From DTU015 sp012837895 (GTDB lineage: Bacteria > Bacillota > Sulfobacillia > Fermentithermobacillales > Fermentithermobacillaceae), in contig JBMNKH010000001.1 of assembly GCA_050952085.1 (NCBI GenBank), forward strand, positions 372,001 to 436,000: a DNA stretch of 64,000 bases, given 5' to 3'. This document shows, in pieces, positions 44,103-52,723 of the stretch; the first letter of the stretch is position 1, and the number at the start of each line of letters is the position of its first letter. The position numbers and the translations under genes were made by a program. The notes beneath the pieces are model-generated. The model was not told the DNA's origin and ran no database searches. It saw only the letters and a list, made by a program, of their open reading frames with translations.

Positions 44103-44666
44103 TCACCTCTGGAAATCATTTTCCTGGAGAATCTTCCGTAAAGCTTGGCGTCCCCGGTACAACCTGTTCTTAATAACAGTGCCCTTTAGCCCGGTTATCT
44201 CTGAACATTCCTTGATTGACAACCCTTCCAGATGAAACAGTATTATGAGTTCCCGGTAACCTTCATCCAACTGCCTTATTGCGTCTTCTAGTATTTCCCT
44301 CAATTCCCTTTTGTCGTACACTTGCTCGGGACCCGGAGCCGGGCTCGACGCCCTGACCTGTGTAATCACGTTGCCTTCCAGGGATTCTTCAGGGAGAGAC
44401 CTCCCCAGTTTGCGTCCCCTATCTATGCACACATTGCGCGCAATCCGGAAAATCCAGGGTTTGAACGGCTTTCCCAGTTGAAAAGAATCAATGTTCCTGT
44501 ACGCCCTCAGGAACGTTTCCTGGGTGACATCCATGGCATCTTCCTGATTCCCGGTATACCGGTAAGCCAGGTTGTATACACCCCGGTGATACTTTACAAC
44601 AAGACTGCTAAAAGCGTCGCTGTCGCCGTCTTGGACTCTCTTTATGATATCTGTATCTTCTTTCAG
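44103..44666 (-). CDS. ECF sigma-70 factor (SigW-like), apparent CTG start
   Basis: Region 2 (DAFSSLVVKYHRGVYNLAYRYTGNQEDAMDVTQETFLRAYRN in outline) and region 4 (GYRELIILFHLEGLSI, KGTVIKNRLYRGRQAL) are typical of ECF factors. Homologues start at the (M)KEDTDIIKRVQDGD position. Here that codon is CTG at 44666, nine bases after GGGAGG; no ATG, GTG or TTG lies in frame between it and the promoter. The SigW-type promoter upstream suggests the factor transcribes its own operon with the anti-sigma, PspC and LiaF-like genes. Confidence 0.9.
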   Translation of the reverse strand: MKEDTDIIKRVQDGDSDAFSSLVVKYHRGVYNLAYRYTGNQEDAMDVTQETFLRAYRNIDSFQLGKPFKPWIFRIARNVCIDRGRKLGRSLPEESLEGNVITQVRASSPAPGPEQVYDKRELREILEDAIRQLDEGYRELIILFHLEGLSIKECSEITGLKGTVIKNRLYRGRQALRKILQENDFQR

Positions 44667-44708
44667 CGGAGAAAGCCTCCCAGACTTAACCGGCCCTTCT
44701 CTTGTAGA

Positions 44709-44736
44709 AATACGCCGGAGAAGCAATAAGGTCTCA
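44709..44736 (-). promoter_or_regulatory. SigW-type ECF promoter of the envelope-stress operon
   Basis: On the minus strand TGAGAC (44736-44731) and CGTATT (44714-44709) are separated by 16 bp, close to the SigW pattern TGAAAC-N16-CGTA. Transcription would start near 44702, about 35 bases before the CTG start. Confidence 0.65.
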
Positions 44737-44939
44737 CACGGGTCACACGCAAACGGAAAAGCGCCGTGCCGGACATCCAAGAGCACATTTCGTACGTTCA
44801 AGCAGCAAGAAACACTGCTCAACACCCATACCAATACTACCAGTAAGCGCAGTTATCCTCCATAACACATGCCGCCCGCCACAGATACATAGCCCTTGTC
44901 CTTGTGGGTGGCGTGACCTCAACCTGGCTTGGTGAACAG

Positions 44940-45962
44940 TTATCCCACAGCCCTTGCGAGACTGTGCCGGATAATCTTGTCGGCCAGGGATGCCCTTTGC
45001 TCCCAGGAATTCATCATGGCCCATGACCTAAACTGTTTGGAAGTATCAGTCTCGGCAAGCACCTGGGAATACGCCTGTTCAATATGGCCGGCAAACTCAC
45101 CTGCGCTTCGCCCTATTCTGGCCAAGGGGCACAGGGACACTTCGTGAATGGGGGTTGATACAACAGGCTTGCCGCAAGCAAAGTACTCATACATCTTGAT
45201 GGGGCATGAATAGTCTGTCATATCCCTCACCTGGAAAGGGATGATGCCTACGTCAAAATGGTTGGTGTAATACGGGAGTTGCTCAAAGGACTTTTCTGTT
45301 ATGTAAAAAATGTTCTTCCCGTAAGGCAACCGGTCCTCAGTTATATTGAGCAGCGGCCCGACAAACACAAAACTCCAGCGGGGCAGCCTTTTGGCCAGGT
45401 GATAAACAAGGTTCCAGTCAATCCACGAAGCCAATGCCCCGTGGAAGCCGGCAACCGGGCCAGGTGTTTCAGGAAAGTCAGCAGGACGGGGGCCTTTCCG
45501 TTGAAACGCCCTGTAATTCGCACCGTTAGGCAGGTAGTGGACATTGTGGTGCATGTAGCGGTATTTTTCATACAACAGGTAGCTCGCTGCAAACACCAGA
45601 TCTGCTTTGGACATGGCCTTGTCAAACTCCGGCTTCCAATAGTCGAACTCTTCCTCGGGAAGATCGCATATATCAAAGATCATCAGTTGCTCCTGGTATA
45701 TCCCGTCTGTGAGAAGATGATGCTCGGGCAGGGTTATCCACAGTATTACAGGGCTATCTGGACAAACAGCCGCCGGAGGTACATCCCTGCTGAGGACAAA
45801 GAGGCCAGGCTCCACTTCCTTAAAAGGGGTCTTGCGCCCCCTGGTGCCTGGATCGTGGAAAATGCATTTGTACCCTAACCTTGCCATATACCGCAGCATT
45901 TGGTGAGGCCTCTGTTGCAGGCGCTGCCACGGTATAGTGGGAGGATAGATAATCGTCGCCAA
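44940..45962 (-). CDS. GT-B type glycosyltransferase
   Basis: The 340-residue protein begins ATIIYPPTIPWQRLQQRPHQM and carries HYLPNGANY, VAGFHGALASWID, WSFVFVGPL and the sugar-nucleotide region IKMYEYFACGKPVVSTP, as in GT1/GT4-like transferases (for example TuaH relatives). It probably builds a cell-surface glycan; donor and acceptor are unknown. TTG at 45962 follows GAGGTG at six bases; a much longer reading from 46088 lacks support. Confidence 0.8.
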   Translation of the reverse strand: MATIIYPPTIPWQRLQQRPHQMLRYMARLGYKCIFHDPGTRGRKTPFKEVEPGLFVLSRDVPPAAVCPDSPVILWITLPEHHLLTDGIYQEQLMIFDICDLPEEEFDYWKPEFDKAMSKADLVFAASYLLYEKYRYMHHNVHYLPNGANYRAFQRKGPRPADFPETPGPVAGFHGALASWIDWNLVYHLAKRLPRWSFVFVGPLLNITEDRLPYGKNIFYITEKSFEQLPYYTNHFDVGIIPFQVRDMTDYSCPIKMYEYFACGKPVVSTPIHEVSLCPLARIGRSAGEFAGHIEQAYSQVLAETDTSKQFRSWAMMNSWEQRASLADKIIRHSLARAVG

Positions 45963-46191
45963 CTGACTCACCTCATACCCATTGCCCCGGGACTGCACTG
46001 CACCAAACTGCAGAGGACCTGTCACCCCTGGAGCTACGTTTGCCTCCTGAATCTGCAACTGCCTTCTGCATCTACAGATTTGGTACATGCGAGAGGCTAC
46101 TATATGGGTATGCCGGGAAGGCAGGTTTTGTTCGGTAAGGAACGGCGCCTGAGGCTGCGCCGGAAACTTACCCCGGAAGCTTACGATTGCA

Positions 46192-47739
46192 CTACACCTT
46201 TATATCCTGCCACCTGTCACTGCGCCATCTGAGCACCATGAGCGTGGCTCTTACGGTCCAGTCAGCTGCCATGGCAATCCAAGCACCTTCAAGGCCCATT
46301 CCAAAATACCTGACCAAAAGCAGTGCCAGGCCAACCCTCAGGCCCCAGGCTCCTGCCAGGGTAATGCCAAGCACTGTCCGGGTATCACCTGCGCCTCTGA
46401 GAGCCCCTCCCATTACGAAGCCAATGGATTCAGGTATCTGGATATATGCCATGATTCGCATGGTCAGGTAGGCGTACGGGAAAACCCTTGCATCATCGGT
46501 AAAAATCTTCATAAAGCCCACGGGGAAAATAAAGAAAAGTATTCCCATGCCTATCATCACAATTGCCGCCATCTTCCAGCACTCGATAGCAGACACCTTT
46601 GCCGCCTTCGGCTGCTTTGCGCCTAGATTCTGACCCACCATGGTAGATGCCGCGGTTGAAAACCCAAAAGCGGGCATGTATGACATTGACTCTGCGTTAA
46701 GGCTGACCACGTGAGCTGCATAGGGGACCATCCCCAAGGATGCAACCGTCCTGGCATAGATCAGGGATGCACTGGACATGAACATTCTTTCCAGGGCTGC
46801 AGGGAACCCGATTGAGATGATACGGCTGATTAGCGGAAAATCGGGTTTAAGAGCTGCCCTGAAGCCGGGCCACTTGAAATGGATTATGCTCTTGGGCCTG
46901 TTTGCAATGTAGAACATGGCTGCAAACGCGAAAACCCTGGATATGCTGGTTGCCAGAGCGGCACCTGCTTCCTCCATCCTAGGCGCGCCCAAATTCCCCC
47001 AGATCAGGACCCAGTTGAGAAACACATTTAGCAAATTTGCAATCGCGTTTATCACCATAGGGGTCCGGGTGTCCCCTGCGCCTCTCAGGGAGCCTCCCAT
47101 GATGAATGAACACAACATGAACGGCGCGCCTGGGATAAGCCATCTGAAGTACCTTATCCCGCTGGACAAAGCTTTGGCATCCGCTCCCATTATGGATATG
47201 AGTTTCGGTGAATACACCCACCCTGGCACGACCATTACCAGGGCCAACATCGCTGCGAGCACCAACGCTTGAAACGCCGCCCTTGAAGCTGTATCCCTGT
47301 CTCCTGCGCCTACTGACCGTGCAACCAGCACAGTATTTCCCATTGCGATGCCGCCAAACACTCCGTTGACTAGCATCATAGGCTGGAAACTCAAGGAAAC
47401 ACCGGCTACCACCTCTGCCCCAAGCCGGCCTACCATCGCCGAATCGACCATATGGGTAAGCATGGAGAGAATCTGCTCGATGATAACAGGCCACGCCAAC
47501 ATCAACACAGCCCTGCGCACCTTGGGCCGTGATTCCATATCCTCAGGGGCCAGTATCGCTTTGGAACTGAATTGCGTAGCTGCCTTTTCAGATTCAGCGC
47601 CGTTTACCTGCCCGGATTCAGATTTTCCCGGCGCGGTCAAGTCTTTAGGAACAAGTCCGGGATCACGATCAAGGCCGTGAGCCCTGTCCTCGTCTTTCTC
47701 CCGCTGGTATGCCTGGGCCTTCATATTCTCTTCATGCAT
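46192..47739 (-). CDS. MATE-family multidrug efflux transporter
   Basis: About twelve membrane helices in two related halves match the MATE (NorM/DinF) family: LAWPVIIEQILSMLTHMVDSAMVGRLG, then GSLRGAGDTRTPM and GALRGAGDTRTV at matching places in each half. It exports cationic compounds using Na+ or H+. The first ~70 residues are polar and unusual; ATG at 47739 has AAGGGG upstream, but a start nearer the first helix is possible. Confidence 0.9.
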   Translation of the reverse strand: MHEENMKAQAYQREKDEDRAHGLDRDPGLVPKDLTAPGKSESGQVNGAESEKAATQFSSKAILAPEDMESRPKVRRAVLMLAWPVIIEQILSMLTHMVDSAMVGRLGAEVVAGVSLSFQPMMLVNGVFGGIAMGNTVLVARSVGAGDRDTASRAAFQALVLAAMLALVMVVPGWVYSPKLISIMGADAKALSSGIRYFRWLIPGAPFMLCSFIMGGSLRGAGDTRTPMVINAIANLLNVFLNWVLIWGNLGAPRMEEAGAALATSISRVFAFAAMFYIANRPKSIIHFKWPGFRAALKPDFPLISRIISIGFPAALERMFMSSASLIYARTVASLGMVPYAAHVVSLNAESMSYMPAFGFSTAASTMVGQNLGAKQPKAAKVSAIECWKMAAIVMIGMGILFFIFPVGFMKIFTDDARVFPYAYLTMRIMAYIQIPESIGFVMGGALRGAGDTRTVLGITLAGAWGLRVGLALLLVRYFGMGLEGAWIAMAADWTVRATLMVLRWRSDRWQDIKV

Positions 47740-47813
47740 AAGGCGTACGCCCCTTCCATCTTGGCCACACTGCATTTATTCTAGCCCCGAACTAATTGGG
47801 TTTCAAGTACACT

Positions 47814-49148
47814 TTAGGTGCTCAGTTTGCCAACAATGCCTTCAATATCACCCAGTATATGCGCCTCGGGGATGTCCAGTGGCTCTTTCGAGCCAATCTG
47901 GGCAAGTTGTGGAGTCCCGCCACCCCTTAGCCCCCAGATCCGGCCCAGCTCTGACACCAGCAAGGCAGCGTTCCGGGCAGGAGGCACATCAGAAGGTTTC
48001 TTCCCCTTGCCTGTAGTGTGTGACGCGACCACAAGGGAGAATTGGGGTTCTTGTGAGAACATGAACACAGTCTGCCCTGTGAGTTCACTTGCTGACTTAG
48101 CCATATGCCTTAGCTCAGCAGGTTGTTTACCTTCAAGCTTGCACACGGCGAAGTCAAGTCTCTTGGCAATCCAGCGTTCCTGGCCAAAGGTTTCCCCGTC
48201 CACTTCAGCGTTCTCATCAAGAAGCTGCCTGGCAGTCTCCCCTATCTCGTGCTCCAAGAGTTGTCTCCTGAGCCGGCCTATTTCCTTTTCAAGGCCGGCC
48301 GCCTTTTCAGACAGGGAAGTGACAGCACTAACAAGATCCTGGTAGCCAACTGAAAGCGAGCGCGCAGCGCTGTCAAGCACCCTCTCCTTTGCCCTAAGGT
48401 CCGCAAGGGCCCTTTGCCCGCACCGGAAAATCACCCTCACTCCCCCATGGGACCTGTCTAACCGGTTTATCTTGATGATCCCGATCTCGCCTGTGGCCCG
48501 GACATGGGTCCCGCCGCAAGCGCACGCGTCAAAATCCCCTATGTACACCACGCGAACCCAGTCTGAAGCAGTGGGGATTCGCCTCCGGATAGTGTCAGGC
48601 ACCTGATCTGGAGTATGTACGCGGACCTCAACAGCCAGGTTGCTGAATATGATATGGTTAGCAAGATCCTCAACCTCTGTTAGCCGGCTATCGCCCACAG
48701 ATTGGACATCAAGATCAATGGAAACGTAATCATCGCCAAGGTGGAATCCTACGGTGTTGGCATTGCACACTTCCTCAAGCGCCCTGGAAAGGATGTGCTG
48801 GCCTGTGTGTTGCTGCATAAAGTCAAACCGCCTGGCCCAATCAATTCGGCCGCGTACTGCCTGGCCTTTCTCCGGGAAAGTACCACCGGACCCTTTGTCA
48901 GGAGACAACACATGGACGATCCTACCGTCTTCCTCAAACACATGGCCTACGCTGAAGCTAATCCCGGGAGTCACTTGGATTGTCCCGCGGTCACTAGGCT
49001 GGCCTCCGCCTTCAGGGTAAAACAAGGTGGAATCAAACACTGCGTAGACATTGGCGTCGTCTTGCCAGGCGTCAATCACTGTGGCCGTAAACTCAGTATC
49101 ATATGACTTTTCCCAGTACAATCTGGTTGTATGGTTAGCTGTATCCAT
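47814..49148 (-). CDS. AlaX-like alanyl-tRNA editing protein with DHHA1 domain
   Basis: The zinc/hydrolysis motifs HTGQH and CACGGTH define the editing domain of AlaX proteins, which deacylate mischarged Ser- or Gly-tRNA(Ala). FYPEGGGQPSDRG is the N-terminal beta domain, a coiled coil follows, and WGLRGGGTPQLAQ marks a C-terminal DHHA1 domain, giving the long (AlaX-L) form. ATG at 49148 follows AAGGA; the ATG at 49160 is too close to its ribosome binding site. Confidence 0.92.
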   Translation of the reverse strand: MDTANHTTRLYWEKSYDTEFTATVIDAWQDDANVYAVFDSTLFYPEGGGQPSDRGTIQVTPGISFSVGHVFEEDGRIVHVLSPDKGSGGTFPEKGQAVRGRIDWARRFDFMQQHTGQHILSRALEEVCNANTVGFHLGDDYVSIDLDVQSVGDSRLTEVEDLANHIIFSNLAVEVRVHTPDQVPDTIRRRIPTASDWVRVVYIGDFDACACGGTHVRATGEIGIIKINRLDRSHGGVRVIFRCGQRALADLRAKERVLDSAARSLSVGYQDLVSAVTSLSEKAAGLEKEIGRLRRQLLEHEIGETARQLLDENAEVDGETFGQERWIAKRLDFAVCKLEGKQPAELRHMAKSASELTGQTVFMFSQEPQFSLVVASHTTGKGKKPSDVPPARNAALLVSELGRIWGLRGGGTPQLAQIGSKEPLDIPEAHILGDIEGIVGKLST

Positions 49149-49342
49149 CAAGTCCTTCATCCTTCGCTTAGGAATTATGGTTTACCAAACTAGTTTTCTA
49201 CAGTTTGCCCAGTTTCCCTCCTGCAAGGCAAGCTCCCGGAGCCTGCGCTGTTGAAAGGAGGTAGCATCAGGAGCCGGGTGCACGGGCATAAGGATCCAGT
49301 GTACAATAGATTTGGTACGCATCTAGAGAAAGGAATGGTCTA

Positions 49343-49990
49343 TTGCTACCTCTATACCTGTTGTTCATGATCGTCATGGGAATCCCGGCCCTATTTTTCC
49401 TTCTTTACCTCAACGTGGCGGCGCTCTCTTTTGAGAGCTTAGGGCTTTCACCCCAAGGAGCTTTTCTTGTATTTGCATTGTCTTTGTTAGGCAGTGTGAT
49501 AAACATACCGGTCAAGCGGGAACAGACCATTACCCGGCCGGCAGTCCCCTCCCTGCTCTCGATATTCTTCTACTATCCGCCGGTGGTACAAGAACGCGTT
49601 CTTGCCGTCAATCTTGGCGGAGCAGTGGTTCCCCTGGCGGTGAGCTTGTACCTGTTGCCAATGGCCCCCTTTATTGCAGTGGTCTTAGCTACAGCAATTG
49701 TGTCGGTGATATGCTACACGGTTGCCAGGCCGGTTCCAGGGCGGGGCATAGCGATGCCTGCTATGGTACCCCCTCTCACCGCTGCCCTGTCAGCTGTAAT
49801 CCTTGCCCGGGGGAGCGCCGGAACTGTAGCTTACATCGCTGGTACAATGGGGACTCTCATTGGAGCGGACCTTATGCATCTGAAGGATTTGCGGCGTATG
49901 GGCCCTGGCGTGCTCTCCATCGGAGGTGCCGGGGTGTATGACGGCATATTTCTTGCCGGACTGATAGCAGCGTTTCTCGCTGCTAGGTAA
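49343..49990 (+). CDS. DUF1614 family membrane protein
   Basis: The 215-residue protein has about six membrane helices and the family blocks SLLGSVINIPV and MGTLIGADLMHL followed by GVLSIGGAGVYDGIFLAG. TTG at 49343 follows AAAGGA at eight bases. The family occurs in Firmicutes and archaea; its function is not known. It is divergent from the AlaX gene. Confidence 0.85.
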   Translation: MLPLYLLFMIVMGIPALFFLLYLNVAALSFESLGLSPQGAFLVFALSLLGSVINIPVKREQTITRPAVPSLLSIFFYYPPVVQERVLAVNLGGAVVPLAVSLYLLPMAPFIAVVLATAIVSVICYTVARPVPGRGIAMPAMVPPLTAALSAVILARGSAGTVAYIAGTMGTLIGADLMHLKDLRRMGPGVLSIGGAGVYDGIFLAGLIAAFLAAR

Positions 49991-50132
49991 GGGAATATGA
50001 GATCATAGCTGCTCTTAATTCTCTTGTTGAGCCCGTTAACTTCTCTAAAAGGCAGGACCGCCCCGGCTGGCCAGCCAAACAGGTCCGTGCCAGGGCGGCC
50101 CTGTCTTCCAATCAAACGTACCTTATTTCCGC

Positions 50133-51707
50133 CTATTTCCGCCTAATCACCCGGCCGGCGATCTCACCGGTACTGTCGCCGTTTTCCACAACCATTACGC
50201 CGTTAATCATGACGTATTCGATACCCACAGGGTACTGATTTGGTTCTTCAAAGGTAGCTTTGTCGATTATGGTATCAGGGTCGAACACTGTAATATCTGC
50301 CTTCATACCAGGTCTTATCAGCCCCCTGTCAGTAAGACCCAAACGCGTGGCAGTCATACCTGTCATCTTGAAAACGGCGTTTTCAAGGGTCAGAACCTTC
50401 TCTTCCCGTACGTACTTGCCAAGTACCCTGGGAAAAGTGCCGTATGCCCTGGGATGGGGTTTCCCTGTAGCCAGGGGTCCGTCTATTGCCCTGCATGATG
50501 AGTCAGAACCTATCATAACCACCGGGTGGGCCATGACCATCTTGACATCCTCTTCGCACATGCCAAAATTGGCGTACCCGACTCCGAGCTCTTCGTCAAT
50601 AAGCAGTTTGAATGCTGCGTCGACCTCGGACAATCCAAGAATCGATGCGATTTCGGGAATTCTCTTGCCTTCAGCGAATTTGTTCTTCTCGCTGGCTACT
50701 GACGTAATGAGCATCTTGGACCAACCATCAACAGGCCCTTGGTAGTCCTGGACTTCCTTCTTGAGCCTGGCGCCGGTTTCAGGATCCTTTAACCTGGCCA
50801 GAAGCGCCTGGGACCCTCCTTCATGAGCCCATGAAGGAATTATGGCCTTGAACCCGGTTGCCGAAGCTATATAGGGGTATTGGTCGCAAGTGACGTCCAA
50901 CCCTTGGCTGCGGGCTTCATCAATCATGGCTAGCGACTCCTTGACCAGCCCCCAAGCGGCCTCTCCCGATGCTTTGTGATGGGATATGTGAACCGGAACG
51001 TTACCTTCCCGGCCTATCCGGATAGCCTCCTCCACAGACTCAAGCAAGCGCTTGCCCTCGTTACGCATATGGGTGGCATATATCCCGCCATAGGCGCTCA
51101 TGGTTTTTGCAAGCTCAATTAGTTCCTCTGTGTCTGCAAAGGAACTTGGCGGGTATATAAGGCCGGTGGAAAAGCCAAATGCCCCGGAAGACAAAGCTTC
51201 CACCAGTAGATGCTTCATCTCTTGGAGTTCGTCCCCTGTGGGACGCCTGGCATCGTAACCTACTGCACTACTGCGGAGGGCACTGTGACCTACCAGCGGA
51301 ACAATGTTAATACCAACCCCGTTTGCCTCAAGGGCTGACAAGTACTCGCCAAAAGTAGACCACCTGAGCTCCTCTCCTTCTTCCAAGATGGAGGGACTTT
51401 CTCCTTTCCCAGTTGCCGGTGCAGGTGAAGCACCACACTGCCCGGTGACCTCGGTGGTCACACCCTGGCGGATCTTGCTTTCGCCCCGCTTGTCAACAAA
51501 CCAGCACGAATCTGAGTGGCTGTGGGCGTCTATGAACCCTGGTGAAAGAATCATGCCCTTGCAGTCAATTACTCTCTTGGCCCCTGCATCGATCTTGTAG
51601 GAAACTTCTCCGATCTCGTCGCCACGGACGGCAACTTCGCCGTAAAACCAAGGCGCTCCTGTACCGTCTACTATCCTGACATTCCGGAAGATCAGATCGT
51701 ACACCAT
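50133..51707 (-). CDS. D-aminoacylase / N-acyl-D-amino-acid deacylase family
   Basis: This amidohydrolase carries the metal site DAHSHSD, a conserved cysteine in TEVTGQCGAS, YATHMRNEG, VHISHHKASG and MIGSDSS. These enzymes release D-amino acids from N-acyl derivatives and may serve cell-wall turnover. At 524 residues it matches the family. AGGGG lies four bases before the ATG at 51707. It stands alone between convergent and divergent neighbours. Confidence 0.9.
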   Translation of the reverse strand: MVYDLIFRNVRIVDGTGAPWFYGEVAVRGDEIGEVSYKIDAGAKRVIDCKGMILSPGFIDAHSHSDSCWFVDKRGESKIRQGVTTEVTGQCGASPAPATGKGESPSILEEGEELRWSTFGEYLSALEANGVGINIVPLVGHSALRSSAVGYDARRPTGDELQEMKHLLVEALSSGAFGFSTGLIYPPSSFADTEELIELAKTMSAYGGIYATHMRNEGKRLLESVEEAIRIGREGNVPVHISHHKASGEAAWGLVKESLAMIDEARSQGLDVTCDQYPYIASATGFKAIIPSWAHEGGSQALLARLKDPETGARLKKEVQDYQGPVDGWSKMLITSVASEKNKFAEGKRIPEIASILGLSEVDAAFKLLIDEELGVGYANFGMCEEDVKMVMAHPVVMIGSDSSCRAIDGPLATGKPHPRAYGTFPRVLGKYVREEKVLTLENAVFKMTGMTATRLGLTDRGLIRPGMKADITVFDPDTIIDKATFEEPNQYPVGIEYVMINGVMVVENGDSTGEIAGRVIRRK

Positions 51708-51938
51708 ATCACCCCTCATATGATTTGAACCCTGACCACTAGCCTAGACACCTGTAACAACGGGAACAACAGCCTAATCCTATCTACCGGCTACCAGCCA
51801 TTGAACGAACTTCTGGGAAGCATGATGGTACTTTGATCTGATTCGCTTAACGGGCTTTCCATTCCTTCAAGAATGGGTACTTAGCCCTCTAAAGTACACG
51901 TTGCTAATTGCGATAATGCATAAAGGGAGGTAGTTTCA

Positions 51939-52613
51939 TTGGCAAACTGTGTAAAGTGCGGAGCATCAAACCTTGGAATGGGTCGCACCGACTTGGTTAT
52001 CGTAGACGAAACATGGTACTGCAGCAGATGCCTAAAGTCGACACTAGGAACTGTATCGTGTAGCAAATGCGGTAACCAGCCATTCCGGTCAGGCGAGCAC
52101 TTCAAGACCATCAACGGAGAAGTGCTTTGTACTGACTGCATGGAAAAACAGGGGATAATGAAAAAATACGACTACGTTATGTCGTCAGTGATGTCCAGGC
52201 CAAGAGCTGCCAGAACCACACAAGCGCCTCGAGGCCTTGCGGCCCTTGGTACGATGAAAGATCTCTTAGAACAAAACCTGGAGCCAGGAGAAGAGGTAGA
52301 AGTGGCAGTGCTTGGAAATACAGGGGAAGCCCTGGCATGTTCGTCTAAGCACCTGTTCATTTTGAAGGCGGGGATGGCTTCAGGTTCCCTTACAGGCAGG
52401 AAGTGCATTAAGTACCGGTGGAACCAGATCACAGGGGCGGAGATCAAAGCGGGAGCGCTATACGGCCTGATCGAAATCCAGGGAAACGGGCTCCCGTCAC
52501 ATGATGCCAGAAACATAAGCCAGGTAAAGCAAGCTGAAAATGCAGTAACATTCCTTATTGCAAAGCAAGGTGAATTCGAAGACGCCTTGAGCACCATAAA
52601 GCAGTACATCTGA
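51939..52613 (+). CDS. Zinc-ribbon protein with PH-like domain
   Basis: Three CxxC knuckle pairs within the first 70 residues (CVKCG, YCSRC, CSKCG, CTDC) suggest a LIM-like double zinc ribbon. Residues ~115-220 (LEPGEEVEVAVLGNTGEALACSS) resemble the bacterial PH-like domain, often seen in stress or signalling proteins. TTG at 51939 follows AGGGAGGT. It lies 110 bp before the AAA+/VWA pair in the same direction. Function unknown. Confidence 0.65.
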   Translation: MANCVKCGASNLGMGRTDLVIVDETWYCSRCLKSTLGTVSCSKCGNQPFRSGEHFKTINGEVLCTDCMEKQGIMKKYDYVMSSVMSRPRAARTTQAPRGLAALGTMKDLLEQNLEPGEEVEVAVLGNTGEALACSSKHLFILKAGMASGSLTGRKCIKYRWNQITGAEIKAGALYGLIEIQGNGLPSHDARNISQVKQAENAVTFLIAKQGEFEDALSTIKQYI

Positions 52614-52681
52614 GGTTATAACCCTTGAATGGAAAATTGCAGCCCGGATGCCATTAGTTCCATAACTTGTCCGGAAAGAAA

Positions 52682-52715
52682 CCTCCTGTGTGACGGGCAA
52701 AATACCCGCAGGAGG
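52682..52715 (+). promoter_or_regulatory. Hairpin sequestering the ribosome binding site of the AAA+ gene
   Basis: CCTCCTG (52682-52688) can pair with CAGGAGG (52709-52715), which contains the Shine-Dalgarno sequence, and an inner CGGG:CCCG helix closes a 7-base loop. No T-run follows, so translational control is more likely than termination. Confidence 0.55.
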
Positions 52716-52723
52716 GTTCTTAC

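Noticed and set aside
45734..45742. Second perfect DnaA box (TTATCCACA)
   Set aside because: It lies inside the glycosyltransferase gene with no regulatory context. It serves as a reminder that single 9-mers occur by chance.
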